In this document: positions 17,180 to 26,282 of the stretch, piece by piece
How the letters are laid out: each line of letters begins with the position of its first letter
Position numbering within the stretch: the first letter of the stretch is position 1
Source of the DNA: Streptomyces brasiliensis
GTDB taxonomy: Bacteria; Actinomycetota; Actinomycetes; Streptomycetales; Streptomycetaceae
DNA length: 64,000 nt
NCBI RefSeq assembly: GCF_014647875.1
Contig: NZ_BMQA01000014.1
Location: 1-64,000 of the forward strand
Reading direction: 5' to 3'
Notes under the pieces: generated by a model
What the model was told of the DNA's origin: nothing
Database searches by the model: none
What the model saw: the letters and a program-made list of their open reading frames with translations, nothing else
Made by a program: the position numbers and the translations under genes

Positions 17180-19303
17180 TCAGGCTCCCGTGTGGATGTA
17201 CGAAGCCCAGATCGTCGGAGTTGCGGGGTACCGCTCGCGCAGTTCTCGCACCGCCGTGTGCAGGGCCCGGGCGGAGTCGTCGGTGCGCGGTGCATGGCTG
17301 CCGGAGCCGGTGAGGTGGCCGTAGAAGGAGCGCGAGACTTCGCCGGCGACGCCGTCGCTGACCGGCCAGAGGGCGCCGATGACGTGGCGGAACCCGGCAA
17401 GCTGGAAGGCACCGGTCAGGTGCAGGCTTTCGTCGGTGAGGTCGGGGCTGACCTCGGACGTGCTGCATGCCGAGAGCATCGCCAGCTGCCGTCCGGTCAG
17501 ATGCAGGGCCGCGAGGTCCGCAACGGTCAGCGGGGCCGCCTCGTGGTCGGCGAGCAGCAGTCTGCTCGTGCCCGGCGCGTGCACCTCGGTCATCGCGTGA
17601 CAGGCGAGGTGGACGCTGGCGTGGCCCGGGAGTGCGGCCAGCACGTTCGCCCGGGTCGCCGTGGACCCGGCGAGCAGCGTGGCATCGGGCAGCAGCGTGC
17701 GCAGGGCGGCCACCTCCGCCTCCACGCCGTGCAGCGCGGCTGCGGAGGGCGGCTCGGACTGGGAGACGATCAGCGTCCGCCCGTCACCGGCGCTCGGCGG
17801 CATCCGCCGCACGAAGTCCAGCGCGCGCAGGCTCGCCGTGTACGAGGAGATCACCCGGTCCAGTACGCCCGCGCCCGCGCCGGCCGCGTGCCAGGGCAGA
17901 TAGCCCAGGAAGCCCAGCGGACACCACCACAAGCGCGGCCAGGTGTCCTCGGGCGTCGAGGTCAGGCCGAGTGCCCGCAGGACGGGTTCGGCGGCGCACT
18001 CCCACAGCCAGGCCAGGGTCTCGCGCACCTCGGCCTGCGCGCTGAGGCGCACCCGTAGGGTGTAGGCATCGCTGGTGGCGTAGTGGCGGGCGGTGAGGAA
18101 GGTCAGGACGCGTTCGCTCGCGGTGTGGAAGTCGAGTTCGGGAAGGTCGAGGACGCGTACGGGCTCGTGATCCCCGGTGAGCAGGAGGGCATGGGCGCCC
18201 GAGGAGACCGACGCCACCATGACGACGGGGCCTTCGGCAGCGATCGCCGCCAGGTCGAGGGGTGCGGGCTCGGGGACCGTGGCGCGCAGCTCTGTCCAGC
18301 GGGCGGTCAGCTCGACGCGCTCGGCGGCGATCTTCCGGTCGAGTTCCTGCTGCCGGTCGATGCCCTGGGGGATGGCCCGGTCCCGGGCGTCCAGTGCACG
18401 CAAGTGTGCGGAAACGACCCGCAGTTGGTCAGCCAGAGCGGGTTCGAGCCGGCTCGCGTCGCTGCGGATGTCCATGGCGTCTTCGGACAACAGACCGCGA
18501 CTGTGTTCGAGGAGCTCCACGGTGCGGGCGGGGTCGCCGGCGGCCAGGCCGGTGGAGATGATCTCCTCGGTCAGCAGCGAGTAGCTGCGCAGCGCGTGCT
18601 CCCGGTCGGACCACAGTGGGCCCGACACCACGTTCAACCGCAGTACGTCGACGGCCTTCGCCAACCGGTCCATCGCGGCTGCGCCACCGGCTCTGGCCAG
18701 GGCAGTCTGGGTGAGGGCGGCCCGCATCCGGACGGCAGGCCGGGCGTCGGCCGATCCCACGACGCGGTCGAGACCGGCGAGGGCCACATCGAGCAGTTCG
18801 CGGTCATGGGTGAGGTCGGCCAGCCGGCCCTGTGCCAGGGCGCGTTCCACCTGGACGGCGATCAGGGTGACGGGGGCCGCGGATCCATCGAGCGCCAGTG
18901 CCCGGTCGGCCAGAGCGATCGCGGCGCGCAGCCCGTCGGCGTCGTCCTCGGTGGCGGCCAGCAGTCTGCGGGCACGGCACAGTTCGTTGAGAACGAAGGA
19001 TGCCGCGCTGTCGTCGGTCGCGGCCAGGGACAGTGCCCGTTCTCCGTGCCGCACGGCTTCCCGGATCGTGGTGACCGGCTCGCCGGGCACCAGGGAGTAC
19101 AGGTCGGTGAGGATCGCGGTGAGTCCGCACAGCATGGTCACCTGATGCTGCTCGGGCAGGCCGGGCAGCTCCCAGGCCCTGCGGTGGGCTTCGAGTGCTT
19201 CGCGCAGCAGTGCCTGGTCGTTCAGCCGACTCGCGTACCGGTGCAGGATCATGCCGTGCGTGGTGATCAGCGCTGCGTGGTGTACGTCGTGTGCCGGATC
19301 CAC
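17180..19303 (-). CDS. CHAT-domain (caspase-like) protease with helical repeats, 5'-truncated
   Basis: Residues 1-360 are alpha-helical repeats (TPR-like, e.g. EALEAHRRAWELPGL, LALDGSAAPVTLIAVQVERA). Residues about 390-707 form a CHAT domain with its signature blocks: LWWCPLGFLGYLPWHAAG, the catalytic His569 in VHLACHAMTE, the nucleophile Cys613 in LSACSTSEV, and FQLAGFRHVIGALWPVSD. CHAT proteases are relatives of caspases and separase; several act as effectors in bacterial programmed death or defence. The frame is open right up to 19303, where another gene begins on the opposite strand, and there is no ribosome binding site or proper N-terminus. I infer that the 5' end was lost. The TPR gene follows after 2 nt. 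Confidence 0.82.
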   Translation of the reverse strand: MDPAHDVHHAALITTHGMILHRYASRLNDQALLREALEAHRRAWELPGLPEQHQVTMLCGLTAILTDLYSLVPGEPVTTIREAVRHGERALSLAATDDSAASFVLNELCRARRLLAATEDDADGLRAAIALADRALALDGSAAPVTLIAVQVERALAQGRLADLTHDRELLDVALAGLDRVVGSADARPAVRMRAALTQTALARAGGAAAMDRLAKAVDVLRLNVVSGPLWSDREHALRSYSLLTEEIISTGLAAGDPARTVELLEHSRGLLSEDAMDIRSDASRLEPALADQLRVVSAHLRALDARDRAIPQGIDRQQELDRKIAAERVELTARWTELRATVPEPAPLDLAAIAAEGPVVMVASVSSGAHALLLTGDHEPVRVLDLPELDFHTASERVLTFLTARHYATSDAYTLRVRLSAQAEVRETLAWLWECAAEPVLRALGLTSTPEDTWPRLWWCPLGFLGYLPWHAAGAGAGVLDRVISSYTASLRALDFVRRMPPSAGDGRTLIVSQSEPPSAAALHGVEAEVAALRTLLPDATLLAGSTATRANVLAALPGHASVHLACHAMTEVHAPGTSRLLLADHEAAPLTVADLAALHLTGRQLAMLSACSTSEVSPDLTDESLHLTGAFQLAGFRHVIGALWPVSDGVAGEVSRSFYGHLTGSGSHAPRTDDSARALHTAVRELRERYPATPTIWASYIHTGA

Positions 19304-19306
19304 TCA
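19282..19306. other. Apparent rearrangement junction between two head-to-head truncated genes
   Basis: Minus-strand CHAT coding sequence and plus-strand NHL-protein coding sequence overlap here with no intergenic space. Neither has a start region: both enter mid-protein. A GGATCC hexamer lies exactly at the joint (19287-19292). The simplest reading is a deletion or inversion breakpoint that removed both 5' ends. Confidence 0.6.
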
Positions 19307-21084
19307 ACCTGACCATCGCCGCGGACGGTTCCGGCCAGACCTACACCGCGCTCTGCACGGACGCCGACAAGGTCACCCCGGCCCTCAACACCAACCTGAT
19401 CGCGAACCCCGGCGCCGAGGACTACACGGCGGCGACGGCGCTCGGCGCCCCGCTGACCGACGACCAGACGATCGCGAACTGCTGGACCAGCTCCTCCCCG
19501 CTGAACGCCCCCGACGGCACGCAGGAGTCCCGCGCGTCGACGTACCCCGGCGTGTCCGGCAGCCGGGTCTTCTACGGCGGCACCAACCCCAGCACCGTCT
19601 CGATCCCGGGCATCACCACCACGGGCACCCAGAAGATCGACGTCAGCTCGATCGAGGCGGGCGGCGAGCCGTTCAAGCTCTCCGCCGCTCTCGGCGGCTA
19701 CGCGACGCAGAGCGACTACGCGACCGTCACCGCCAAGTTCCTGGCCTCCGACGGCTCCACGCTCAGCACGGGCGTCATCGGCCCGGTGACCGCGGCCCAG
19801 CGCAACAGCATCTCCAGCTTGCTCCCCCAGGCCTGGTACGGCACGGTCCCCGACGACACCGAGCAGATCGTCATCAGCATCGCCACGGTCGGCGTCAGCA
19901 GCGGCGCCAACAGCGACGGTACGGCCGACAACCTGAACCTGACGATCGGTTCGGACGCCAGGCCGACGGGCCCGATCCTGCAGACGATGCCGTACGCGTC
20001 GGTCGGCGACGACGTGGGCACGCACATCGACCCGGGCACCGGCGCCGCCGTACCCAACGTCAGTCCGGGCTCGCTGTACCACCCGCAGGGCGTGTCCGCC
20101 TCGGACAAGTCGGTGTACGTGTCGAACACCGGTGACAACGTGGTGGCGAAGCTGCGCAACGGCGACACGTCGATCTTCGCCGGCTCCCTGGAGGCCTACG
20201 GCCTGAAGGGCGACGGCGGCAAGGCCGACGAGGCGACGCTGTACCAGCCCACCGGCACCGCGGTCGACGCAGACGGCAACGTCTACATCGCCGACAGCAG
20301 CGACAACGTGGTCCGTGTGGTCACCGAGGACGGAGTGATCCAGCAGTTCGCGGGCACCGGCGTGGCGGGCGAGAACTTCGCCCACTACGCCAAGTCGAGC
20401 CGGCTCGACCATCCCATGGGCCTGGCGGTCGACGCGGCGGGCGACGTGTTCATCTCCGACACCTACAACAACCGGGTGCTCGAGGTGTCCTCGGACGGCG
20501 TCGTCACCCACGTGATCGGCACCGGCAAGGCCGGGTACGACGGTGACGGCGACACGGCCAAGTCCGCGCGGCTGAACATGCCGACCGGCCTCGCGGTGGA
20601 CGCCAAGGGCAACCTGTACATCGCGGACTCGTCCAACAACGTGATCCGCCGGGTGGACGCCGAGACCCAGGTCATCACCACCGTCGCGGGCAACTACGCG
20701 GCCGGCAAGGGCGGCGACGGCCTCGGCGGGTTCTCCGGCGACGGCGGCGCGGCGACCTCGGCCCAGCTGAACGACCCGCAAGGCGTGGCCGTCGACAGCG
20801 CCGGCGACCTGTTCATAGCCGATACCTTCAACAACGCGATCCGCGTGGTCACTTCGGACGGAGTCATCTCCACCGTGGTGAACTCCTCGGCCTCGCCCGG
20901 CGGTGAGACCAGTGGCGCGGCCCCGTCCGCGTCGAAGCTCAACACCCCGTACGCGATCGCGATCGACCCGTCCACCGACCTCCTCTACATCGCCGACACG
21001 CGCAACAGCGCCGTCGCGCAGGTGATCGGTGTCACGCGGTCCGGCGACGGCGCGGCGGGCCCGGTGGCCCCGGCGACGGCCTGA
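19291..21084 (+). CDS. NHL-repeat beta-propeller protein, 5'-truncated
   Basis: The frame enters with LNLTIAADGSGQTYTALCTD and has no signal peptide, although the protein type is normally secreted. Residues about 30-230 hold a beta-sandwich-like domain that ends with a second DNLNLTIGSD. Then come five to six NHL repeats: LYHPQGVSAS..VYVSNTGDN, LYQPTGTAVDADGNVYIADS, LDHPMGLAVDAAGDVFISDT, LNMPTGLAVDAKGNLYIADS, LNDPQGVAVDSAGDLFIADT, LNTPYAIAID..LYIADT. Each has the G-x-A-V-D and YIADS/FIADT strands. NHL propellers bind proteins or sugars. It lies 38 nt before the phospholipase C gene and would be co-transcribed with it. Confidence 0.8.
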   Translation: MPDPLNLTIAADGSGQTYTALCTDADKVTPALNTNLIANPGAEDYTAATALGAPLTDDQTIANCWTSSSPLNAPDGTQESRASTYPGVSGSRVFYGGTNPSTVSIPGITTTGTQKIDVSSIEAGGEPFKLSAALGGYATQSDYATVTAKFLASDGSTLSTGVIGPVTAAQRNSISSLLPQAWYGTVPDDTEQIVISIATVGVSSGANSDGTADNLNLTIGSDARPTGPILQTMPYASVGDDVGTHIDPGTGAAVPNVSPGSLYHPQGVSASDKSVYVSNTGDNVVAKLRNGDTSIFAGSLEAYGLKGDGGKADEATLYQPTGTAVDADGNVYIADSSDNVVRVVTEDGVIQQFAGTGVAGENFAHYAKSSRLDHPMGLAVDAAGDVFISDTYNNRVLEVSSDGVVTHVIGTGKAGYDGDGDTAKSARLNMPTGLAVDAKGNLYIADSSNNVIRRVDAETQVITTVAGNYAAGKGGDGLGGFSGDGGAATSAQLNDPQGVAVDSAGDLFIADTFNNAIRVVTSDGVISTVVNSSASPGGETSGAAPSASKLNTPYAIAIDPSTDLLYIADTRNSAVAQVIGVTRSGDGAAGPVAPATA

Positions 21085-21122
21085 CGGACCCACGAGACGA
21101 AGAAGAGAAACCAAGAGAGACG

Positions 21123-22712
21123 ATGAGCGACAAGTCCACTGATTCCGCCGGCCCGCGGCTGTCCCGCCGCCAGTTCGTCACCAGCGCGGCGGCCCTGGCC
21201 GGCGCCGCAGGCATGGCCGGCCTGCTGCCGGAGAACCTCGCCCGGGCCGCGACCCAGAGCCCGGTCAAGGGCAGCCTCTCGCAGATCAAGCACGTCGTGT
21301 ACGTGATGATGGAGAACCGGTCCTTCGACCACTACTTCGGCACCTTCCCCGGCGCCCGCGGCTTCGACGACCCGACCGCCGTCAAGCTGCCGAACGGCAA
21401 CTCGGTCTTCCAGCAGCCCGACCCGGCCAACCCGGACGGATATCTGGAGCCGTTTCACATGTCCACCATCACCACGGGCGCCGCCGCGATCCCGTCGCTG
21501 TCCCACGACTGGCGCGACCAGCACGCCTCGTGGAACCAGGGCAAGATGGACGGCTGGCTGACCACTCACATCGCCTCGGACGGCGAGCAGAACGGCTCGT
21601 ACACGATGGGCTACTTCACCCGGGAGGACATCCCGTTCCACTGGGCGCTCGCCGAGTCGTTCACCCTGCTGGACAACTACCACTGCTCGGTCCTGGGCCC
21701 GACGGACCCGAACCGGCTGGTGTGGATGTCCGGCACCAACGACCCGCAGGGCAAGTACGGCGGGCCCGTGCTGGAGACCGTGACGCCGAACCCGCTGACG
21801 CACCCGTCGGCGGCGGAGATCCTGTACAACGCGGGGTACAGCGTCAAGAACTACTTCTCCGGCACGTCCACCGGGTTCAACGTGTTCGCCTGGTTCCAGA
21901 ACTTCCAGGACACCACGACCCTGCCGGCCGGCCTGTACAACTCGATCATGAGCGGCGGCACGCTGTTCGGCGACGGCACGCCCGGCGGGCACGGCAACCC
22001 GGCCGCCCCGAGCCCGGCGACCGACCCGACGCTCGCGTTCGAGGAGGACTGCGCCAACGGCGTCCTGCCGGACGTGTCCTGGCTGCTGATGCCGAGCGCG
22101 GCCGACGAGCACCCGCCGAACCTCCCAGCGGCCGGCGCACAGTACCTCGCGTCCAAACTGGAGGCGCTCGCCGCCAACGAAGAGCTGTGGAACTCGACGG
22201 TGTTCGTCCTCAACTACGACGAGAACGACGGCTTCTTCGACCACGTCCCGCCGCCCGTCCCGGACCCCGACAAGTACCCCGAGGAGTTCGTGCAGGTGCC
22301 CTCCCCGAAGGGCACCCCGGGCGGCGGCCTGCCGGTCGGCGCGGGCTTCCGGGTGCCGTGCATCATCGTGTCCCCGTGGACCGTGGGCGGCCGGATCTTC
22401 TCCGAGGTCTCCGACCACACGTCCGGACTGCAGCTGATCGAGGCGATCACCGCCGCCGGCGGCCTGTCCGGCAACGGCCCGGTCACCTTCACACCGATCA
22501 GCACATGGCGGCGCAAGACGTTCGGCGACTTCACCGGCGCCTTGAACCTCAAGAAGCCGCAGCCGGCCCCGTCCAACACCCAGTTCGAGGCCACCACCAC
22601 GGCAGCCAACCTGGCCGCCCAGACCACGGCCGCGGCCCAGCCGATGCCGACCCGTCCGGGCGGAACCCAGACGATGCCGCACCAACTGCGCGACAGCGGT
22701 AAGCAGAGCTGA
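21123..22712 (+). CDS. Tat-exported phospholipase C / phosphoesterase
   Basis: A twin-arginine signal (LSRRQFVTSAAALAGAAG, residues 14-31) is followed by the alkaline-phosphatase-fold phosphoesterase domain of the bacterial phospholipase C/AcpA group. Seen motifs are VYVMMENRSFDHYFGTF, with the metal-binding Glu-Asn and Asp/His, HCSVLGPTDPNR, and VLNYDENDGFFDHV with the second metal site. These enzymes hydrolyse phosphatidylcholine, sphingomyelin or other phosphoesters outside the cell and are often induced by phosphate limitation. The length of 529 residues is usual for the short type without extra C-terminal domains. It follows the NHL protein and ends at a terminator shared with the opposite, paralogous gene. 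Confidence 0.88.
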   Translation: MSDKSTDSAGPRLSRRQFVTSAAALAGAAGMAGLLPENLARAATQSPVKGSLSQIKHVVYVMMENRSFDHYFGTFPGARGFDDPTAVKLPNGNSVFQQPDPANPDGYLEPFHMSTITTGAAAIPSLSHDWRDQHASWNQGKMDGWLTTHIASDGEQNGSYTMGYFTREDIPFHWALAESFTLLDNYHCSVLGPTDPNRLVWMSGTNDPQGKYGGPVLETVTPNPLTHPSAAEILYNAGYSVKNYFSGTSTGFNVFAWFQNFQDTTTLPAGLYNSIMSGGTLFGDGTPGGHGNPAAPSPATDPTLAFEEDCANGVLPDVSWLLMPSAADEHPPNLPAAGAQYLASKLEALAANEELWNSTVFVLNYDENDGFFDHVPPPVPDPDKYPEEFVQVPSPKGTPGGGLPVGAGFRVPCIIVSPWTVGGRIFSEVSDHTSGLQLIEAITAAGGLSGNGPVTFTPISTWRRKTFGDFTGALNLKKPQPAPSNTQFEATTTAANLAAQTTAAAQPMPTRPGGTQTMPHQLRDSGKQS

Positions 22713-22733
22713 CCCATAGCGCACAAGGTCGTA

Positions 22734-22760
22734 GGGCCGTCCGCCACAAGCGGGCGGCCC
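22734..22760 (+). terminator. Terminator after first phospholipase C
   Basis: GGGCCGTCCGC (22734-22744) pairs with GCGGGCGGCCC (22750-22760), 11 bp with one T-G wobble and a 5-nt loop, 22 nt after the stop. Confidence 0.8.
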
Positions 22761-22830
22761 CACGGCTATTTCAGCGGGCGCGCACCTCGTACGCGTGCTG
22801 CGCGAACAAGGCCTCATCACGGCGGCGAAG

Positions 22831-22872
22831 ACCTCCCCCGTGGTGGTGCCACGCACGGCACCGCAGGGAGGT
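22831..22872 (-). terminator. Terminator after second phospholipase C
   Basis: A two-step stem: ACCTCCC (22831-22837) with GGGAGGT (22866-22872), and inside it GGTGCC (22845-22850) with GGCACC (22857-22862). It lies 19 nt beyond the stop codon of the minus-strand gene. Confidence 0.65.
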
Positions 22873-22890
22873 CCTACTCCTGGCGGCGTG

Positions 22891-24384
22891 TCAGGTACGC
22901 GGCCGGCCGCCCTGCTCCTGGCGCGGCAGGGTCTGCTGGGCCGGCACACTCGGCATGGGCAGATTGTCGGCCTCGTACTGGGCGAGGCTGTAACGGGCGC
23001 CGGTCTGCGGCAGCTTGGGCAGGGCACGTTGCGGCGCGGACATCCGCAGCGCCGAGGTGAGGTCGCCCGTGACGCGCCGGCGCCATTCGCTGATGTTCGG
23101 CTCGGCCACACCGGTCACCCGCTCCAGGAACTGGAGGACGGAGGTGTGGTCGAAGGTCTCCGTGGCCACCCAGCCGCCCACCGTCCAGGGCGAGATGATG
23201 ATGCACGGCACCCGGAAGCCGAGACCCACCGGAAGGTTCCCGCCGGCGACACCGGTCGGCGAGGACTTGGTGACGAACTCGCCCGCGGTGCCGGCCGGCG
23301 GGGTCGGCGCTACCACATGGTCGAACAGACCGTCGTTCTCGTCGTAGTTGAGGATGAAGACGGTCTTGGCCCAGGTCTCCGGGTTGGCGGCGATCGCGTC
23401 GATCTTGCCGGCCAGCCAGTTGGCGCCCGCCGCGGGCATGCGGGCCGGGTGCTCGTCGTACAGCTGCGGCGGCAGCAGCCAGCTCACCTTCGGCAGCTTG
23501 CCGTTCATCGCGTCGTACTCGAACTGGCCGAAGGCGCTCTCGGCGATCGCCTTGTCGTACAGCGGGTCCCCGGCCTTCGCCGCCTGGTACTGCTTCATAT
23601 TGGCGATCGGCGGCAGACCGGTGGGGGTGCCGCCGGGGCCCGACGAGGGCTCGTGGTAGATCTTCCAGCTCACCCCGGCCGCCTCCAGGCGCTCCGGGTA
23701 AGTGGTCCACGAGTACGTCCCCTTGGCCGCGCCGTTGTCCAGCGCGGGTCCGCCGGCCAGGCCGTCGGGGTCGATGGTGCCGGTCATGTGCATGTACCGG
23801 TTCGGGTGCGTCGGACCCATCACCGAACAGTGGTACGCGTCGCAGATGGTGAACGCGTCGGCCAGCGCGTAGTGGAACGGGATGTCGTCACGGGTCAGGT
23901 AGCCCATGGTGTACGGGCCCTTGGTGTTACCGTCCGCGGCACGGTGGGCCGGCAGCCAGTTGTCCATCTGGCCGTTGTTCCACGCGTTGTGCTGCGCCTT
24001 CCAGGCGTGGCTCAGAGACGGCAGGGCCATCGCGGCGGTGGTCCTGGAGTCCATGTGGTACGGCAGCACATAGCCGTCCGGGTTCAGGCTGTCGGGCTGG
24101 TAGTAGACCGACTTCCCGTTCGACAGCTGGACCGCGTCCCGGTCCTCGAAACCGCGCACGCCGGACAGGGTGCCGAAGTAGTGGTCGAAGCTGCGGTTCT
24201 CCTGCATCAGGATCACCACGTGCTCGATGTCGGACAGTCGCCCGCCCGACGCGGGCTCGGCGGCCGCCGCCCGGCTGAGGTTGGGCGGCAGGATCGACGC
24301 GGCAGCGGCCATGCCGCCGACCGCTGCCGCGGCACCGAGCAGTCTTCTTCGGGTGGGACCTTGCTGCTGGGTGGCGTCGGACAT
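22891..24384 (-). CDS. Tat-exported phospholipase C / phosphoesterase, second copy
   Basis: The 497-residue product is a paralogue of the 21123 gene: twin-arginine signal TRRRLLGAAAAVGGMAAA, then HVVILMQENRSFDHYFGTL, HCSVMGPTHPNRYMHMTG, FILNYDENDGLFDHV, and GFRVPCIIISPWTVGG. All metal-binding blocks of the phospholipase C family are kept. ATG 24384 lies 7 nt after AAAGGA; the longer frame to 24582 has no signal and poor coding bias. The two genes converge, and their C-termini differ, so they may act on different head groups. Likely secreted and folded before export. Confidence 0.88.
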   Translation of the reverse strand: MSDATQQQGPTRRRLLGAAAAVGGMAAAASILPPNLSRAAAAEPASGGRLSDIEHVVILMQENRSFDHYFGTLSGVRGFEDRDAVQLSNGKSVYYQPDSLNPDGYVLPYHMDSRTTAAMALPSLSHAWKAQHNAWNNGQMDNWLPAHRAADGNTKGPYTMGYLTRDDIPFHYALADAFTICDAYHCSVMGPTHPNRYMHMTGTIDPDGLAGGPALDNGAAKGTYSWTTYPERLEAAGVSWKIYHEPSSGPGGTPTGLPPIANMKQYQAAKAGDPLYDKAIAESAFGQFEYDAMNGKLPKVSWLLPPQLYDEHPARMPAAGANWLAGKIDAIAANPETWAKTVFILNYDENDGLFDHVVAPTPPAGTAGEFVTKSSPTGVAGGNLPVGLGFRVPCIIISPWTVGGWVATETFDHTSVLQFLERVTGVAEPNISEWRRRVTGDLTSALRMSAPQRALPKLPQTGARYSLAQYEADNLPMPSVPAQQTLPRQEQGGRPRT

Positions 24385-24837
24385 CCGTGTTCCTTTCGCA
24401 GGCACGCCTGTTGGAGCGTGCGGGGAGGAGAGCACGGCAAGGCTGCTGGTCATCGGGTACACGACAGTGAAGAATGCGTGGCCACTACAAGAAAAGGACC
24501 GCGACAGCGCCGACCAAGTGACGGCGGGGCGAACTGCGGACCATGGCACGGCATCGCCCACACCGCACCTGACCTCAACCACCGCGTACTGGCGTCAGTT
24601 GCGGCATTTGACGACCATCAGCGAAGTAGGCGCGGCACACGGACCGGGCCGATCGACCATGTTGGATGCGCTGATCCGGCCGCACCGTGCGTGCCCGGTG
24701 GGTCGGTCCGCGACGCTCTGTCCGTGCCGCCGCGGGGAAGCGGGACAGGTGTGGGGGTTCCGAGCGCGGAGGCTCGAGCGTGATGGCAGCGCGGGCACAG
24801 TTCTCTCCAGTGATCACTGAGCGTCGCAACTCCATGA
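24385..24837. other. Promoter region of phospholipase C and spacer
   Basis: No gene recognised. The stretch near 24385-24600 should carry the promoter of the minus-strand phospholipase. I saw no convincing PHO-box repeats by eye. Confidence 0.4.
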
Positions 24838-25412
24838 TCACCAGGACCTGTGCTCCTCCTGCCGCCGAGGCCCCCACCGCGCCTGTCGGCGCGGCTTCTC
24901 AGCCGGGCGGGCTGCCGGGCGAAGGGCTGTGCGGATCACCTCGCGCATCTGCGCGTCCGTCAGCACGGGGTGCCGCAGCGGCTCCGTCGAGCCGGTCCAG
25001 CCGACGACGATCACGCCGAGGTGCCTGCGCGATGCGTCGACGGTGGTTCCACGTGTGATGTCGAGGATGCCGTGCACGGTCCACAGGGCGACGCCGATGT
25101 CCTCACCGGTCAGGTCGGGCCGGACCAGCCCTTCGCGCCGGGCGTGTTCCAGCAGGGCCGCCTGGGCGTCGCGGGAGCGCACCACGAGGTCGGCCACGCC
25201 GGGATCGCTCCGCATGCGGGCCACGCTGCCCCGGTGGGCGGCGAGCAGTTCTCCGACGTCGTACATGTACGCGATCAGACCGCCGTCGTCGTCGAGGCGT
25301 CGTTCGGCCAGGGCCACTGCCTGTCCGAGGAGCCGTCGTACCAGAGCGGGCAACAGCCCTTCCCTGTCGGCGAAAGCCGGTAGACCGGACCCAGTCCCGC
25401 ATATCCCCCGAC
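24838..25412 (-). pseudogene. TetR regulator lacking its N-terminus, with frameshift
   Basis: The minus strand begins with the end of a TetR helix-turn-helix, YAGLGPVYR. After loss of a base near 25378 it goes on AFADREGLLPALVRRLLGQA and keeps the helical ligand-binding domain (DDGGLIAYMYDVGELLAAHRG, TGEDIGVALWTVHGILDITRG). The first two HTH helices are missing; the sequence is cut next to the stop codon of the RTX-like gene at 25414. It can no longer bind DNA. Confidence 0.7.
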
Positions 25413-25413
25413 A

Positions 25414-26046
25414 CTACGGGTGGCAGTACTCGCCGCAGCCGGTGAGCACGTCGTCGCCCGGACCGCCATTGGCGCCCTCCCCGTAGGCACCGCCGCCCCC
25501 TTCGATGCGGTCGTCGCCGTTGCCGCCGTAGAACACGTCGCGGCCACCGCCCAGCAGAACGTCGTCCCCGTCGCCTCCGAAGATCTCGGTGTACGCGGGG
25601 CCCGCCGGGTCCATCTTCAACCGGTCGTCGCCGTCGTCCAGGTTGACGACCAGCGACGTGAGGTCGGACGCCTCGTCGCCCGGCGCTGTGCTCGTGCAGG
25701 CCACCAGCTTTCGGTCGGTGGCGTCGGGGTGGACACATCCCGCGCCCGAGGTGATCGCCACGTCGTCCCGGATGGTGAAGGTGTACGTCGTGAAGTCGGC
25801 GTTGTGCGTGAAAGTGATCACCACCTTGTTCGTCTGACCGTCGGCAGCCGTGTAGTACACCTTGTTGTCGTCCGACGAGACCCGGGCCGCCGCCGTCCGC
25901 GTGGCGGGCGGCGGAGCGGGCTGCGCCTGCTCCGGGTCCCCTCCGCTGACGCGCGCCCCGACGAGGACGGCGGCCGCGGCGACGGCGAGCGCGCCGGCTC
26001 CGAGACCGACAGTGCCGGCCCGGAAAGTGGTGGGGCGCAGGGACAT
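25414..26046 (-). CDS. Secreted calcium-binding RTX-type repeat protein
   Basis: An N-terminal signal or anchor segment (residues 12-32, GTVGLGAGALAVAAAAVLVG) is followed by a beta-rich domain (about 55-130) and four RTX-like nonapeptide repeats near the C-terminus: IFGGDGDDVLLGGG, VFYGGNGDDRIEGGG, and NGGPGDDVLTG. RTX repeats bind Ca2+ and fold outside the cell. The protein ends with TGCGEYCHP, whose Cys may pair with the Cys in GAGCVHP or VACTST. ATG 26046 lies 8 nt after GGGAGA. It is much smaller than RTX toxins and lacks a type I secretion operon, so it is a Sec-exported repeat protein of unknown role. Confidence 0.75.
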   Translation of the reverse strand: MSLRPTTFRAGTVGLGAGALAVAAAAVLVGARVSGGDPEQAQPAPPPATRTAAARVSSDDNKVYYTAADGQTNKVVITFTHNADFTTYTFTIRDDVAITSGAGCVHPDATDRKLVACTSTAPGDEASDLTSLVVNLDDGDDRLKMDPAGPAYTEIFGGDGDDVLLGGGRDVFYGGNGDDRIEGGGGAYGEGANGGPGDDVLTGCGEYCHP

Positions 26047-26282
26047 GGGGCGTCTCCCTCGTGCTGCATGAGGCGGTGGTGCCGAACACTCCCGTTGGAC
26101 AGTCGGCGGGATGCCCGAGTTGCAGCGCCTGCGGCAATCGGCTGCACAATTCATCCGTGCCTGGGTCACCGGCCACCGGGCGTTGCAGCGGGGTTCACCG
26201 GCCGGGCGCCTGCCGACCGGATAGCGCGCGGGTGAGCGATCTCGCCGCTTGGCCCTTCCACCAAGCGGGCGCAGCCCTCAGC

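Noticed and set aside
19287..19292. GGATCC at the gene junction as proof of a cloning artefact
   Set aside because: A six-base match occurs often by chance; the junction may equally be natural, so it is only noted.
18083..19312. 409-codon frame on the plus strand
   Set aside because: Shadow of the CHAT protease gene; Gln/Gly-rich, no domain.
19267..21114. 615-codon frame on the minus strand
   Set aside because: Antisense shadow of the NHL-repeat gene with low-complexity Val/Gly/Arg/Asp composition and no motif.
20985..23111. 708-codon frame on the minus strand
   Set aside because: Shadow of the first phospholipase C gene and the terminator region.
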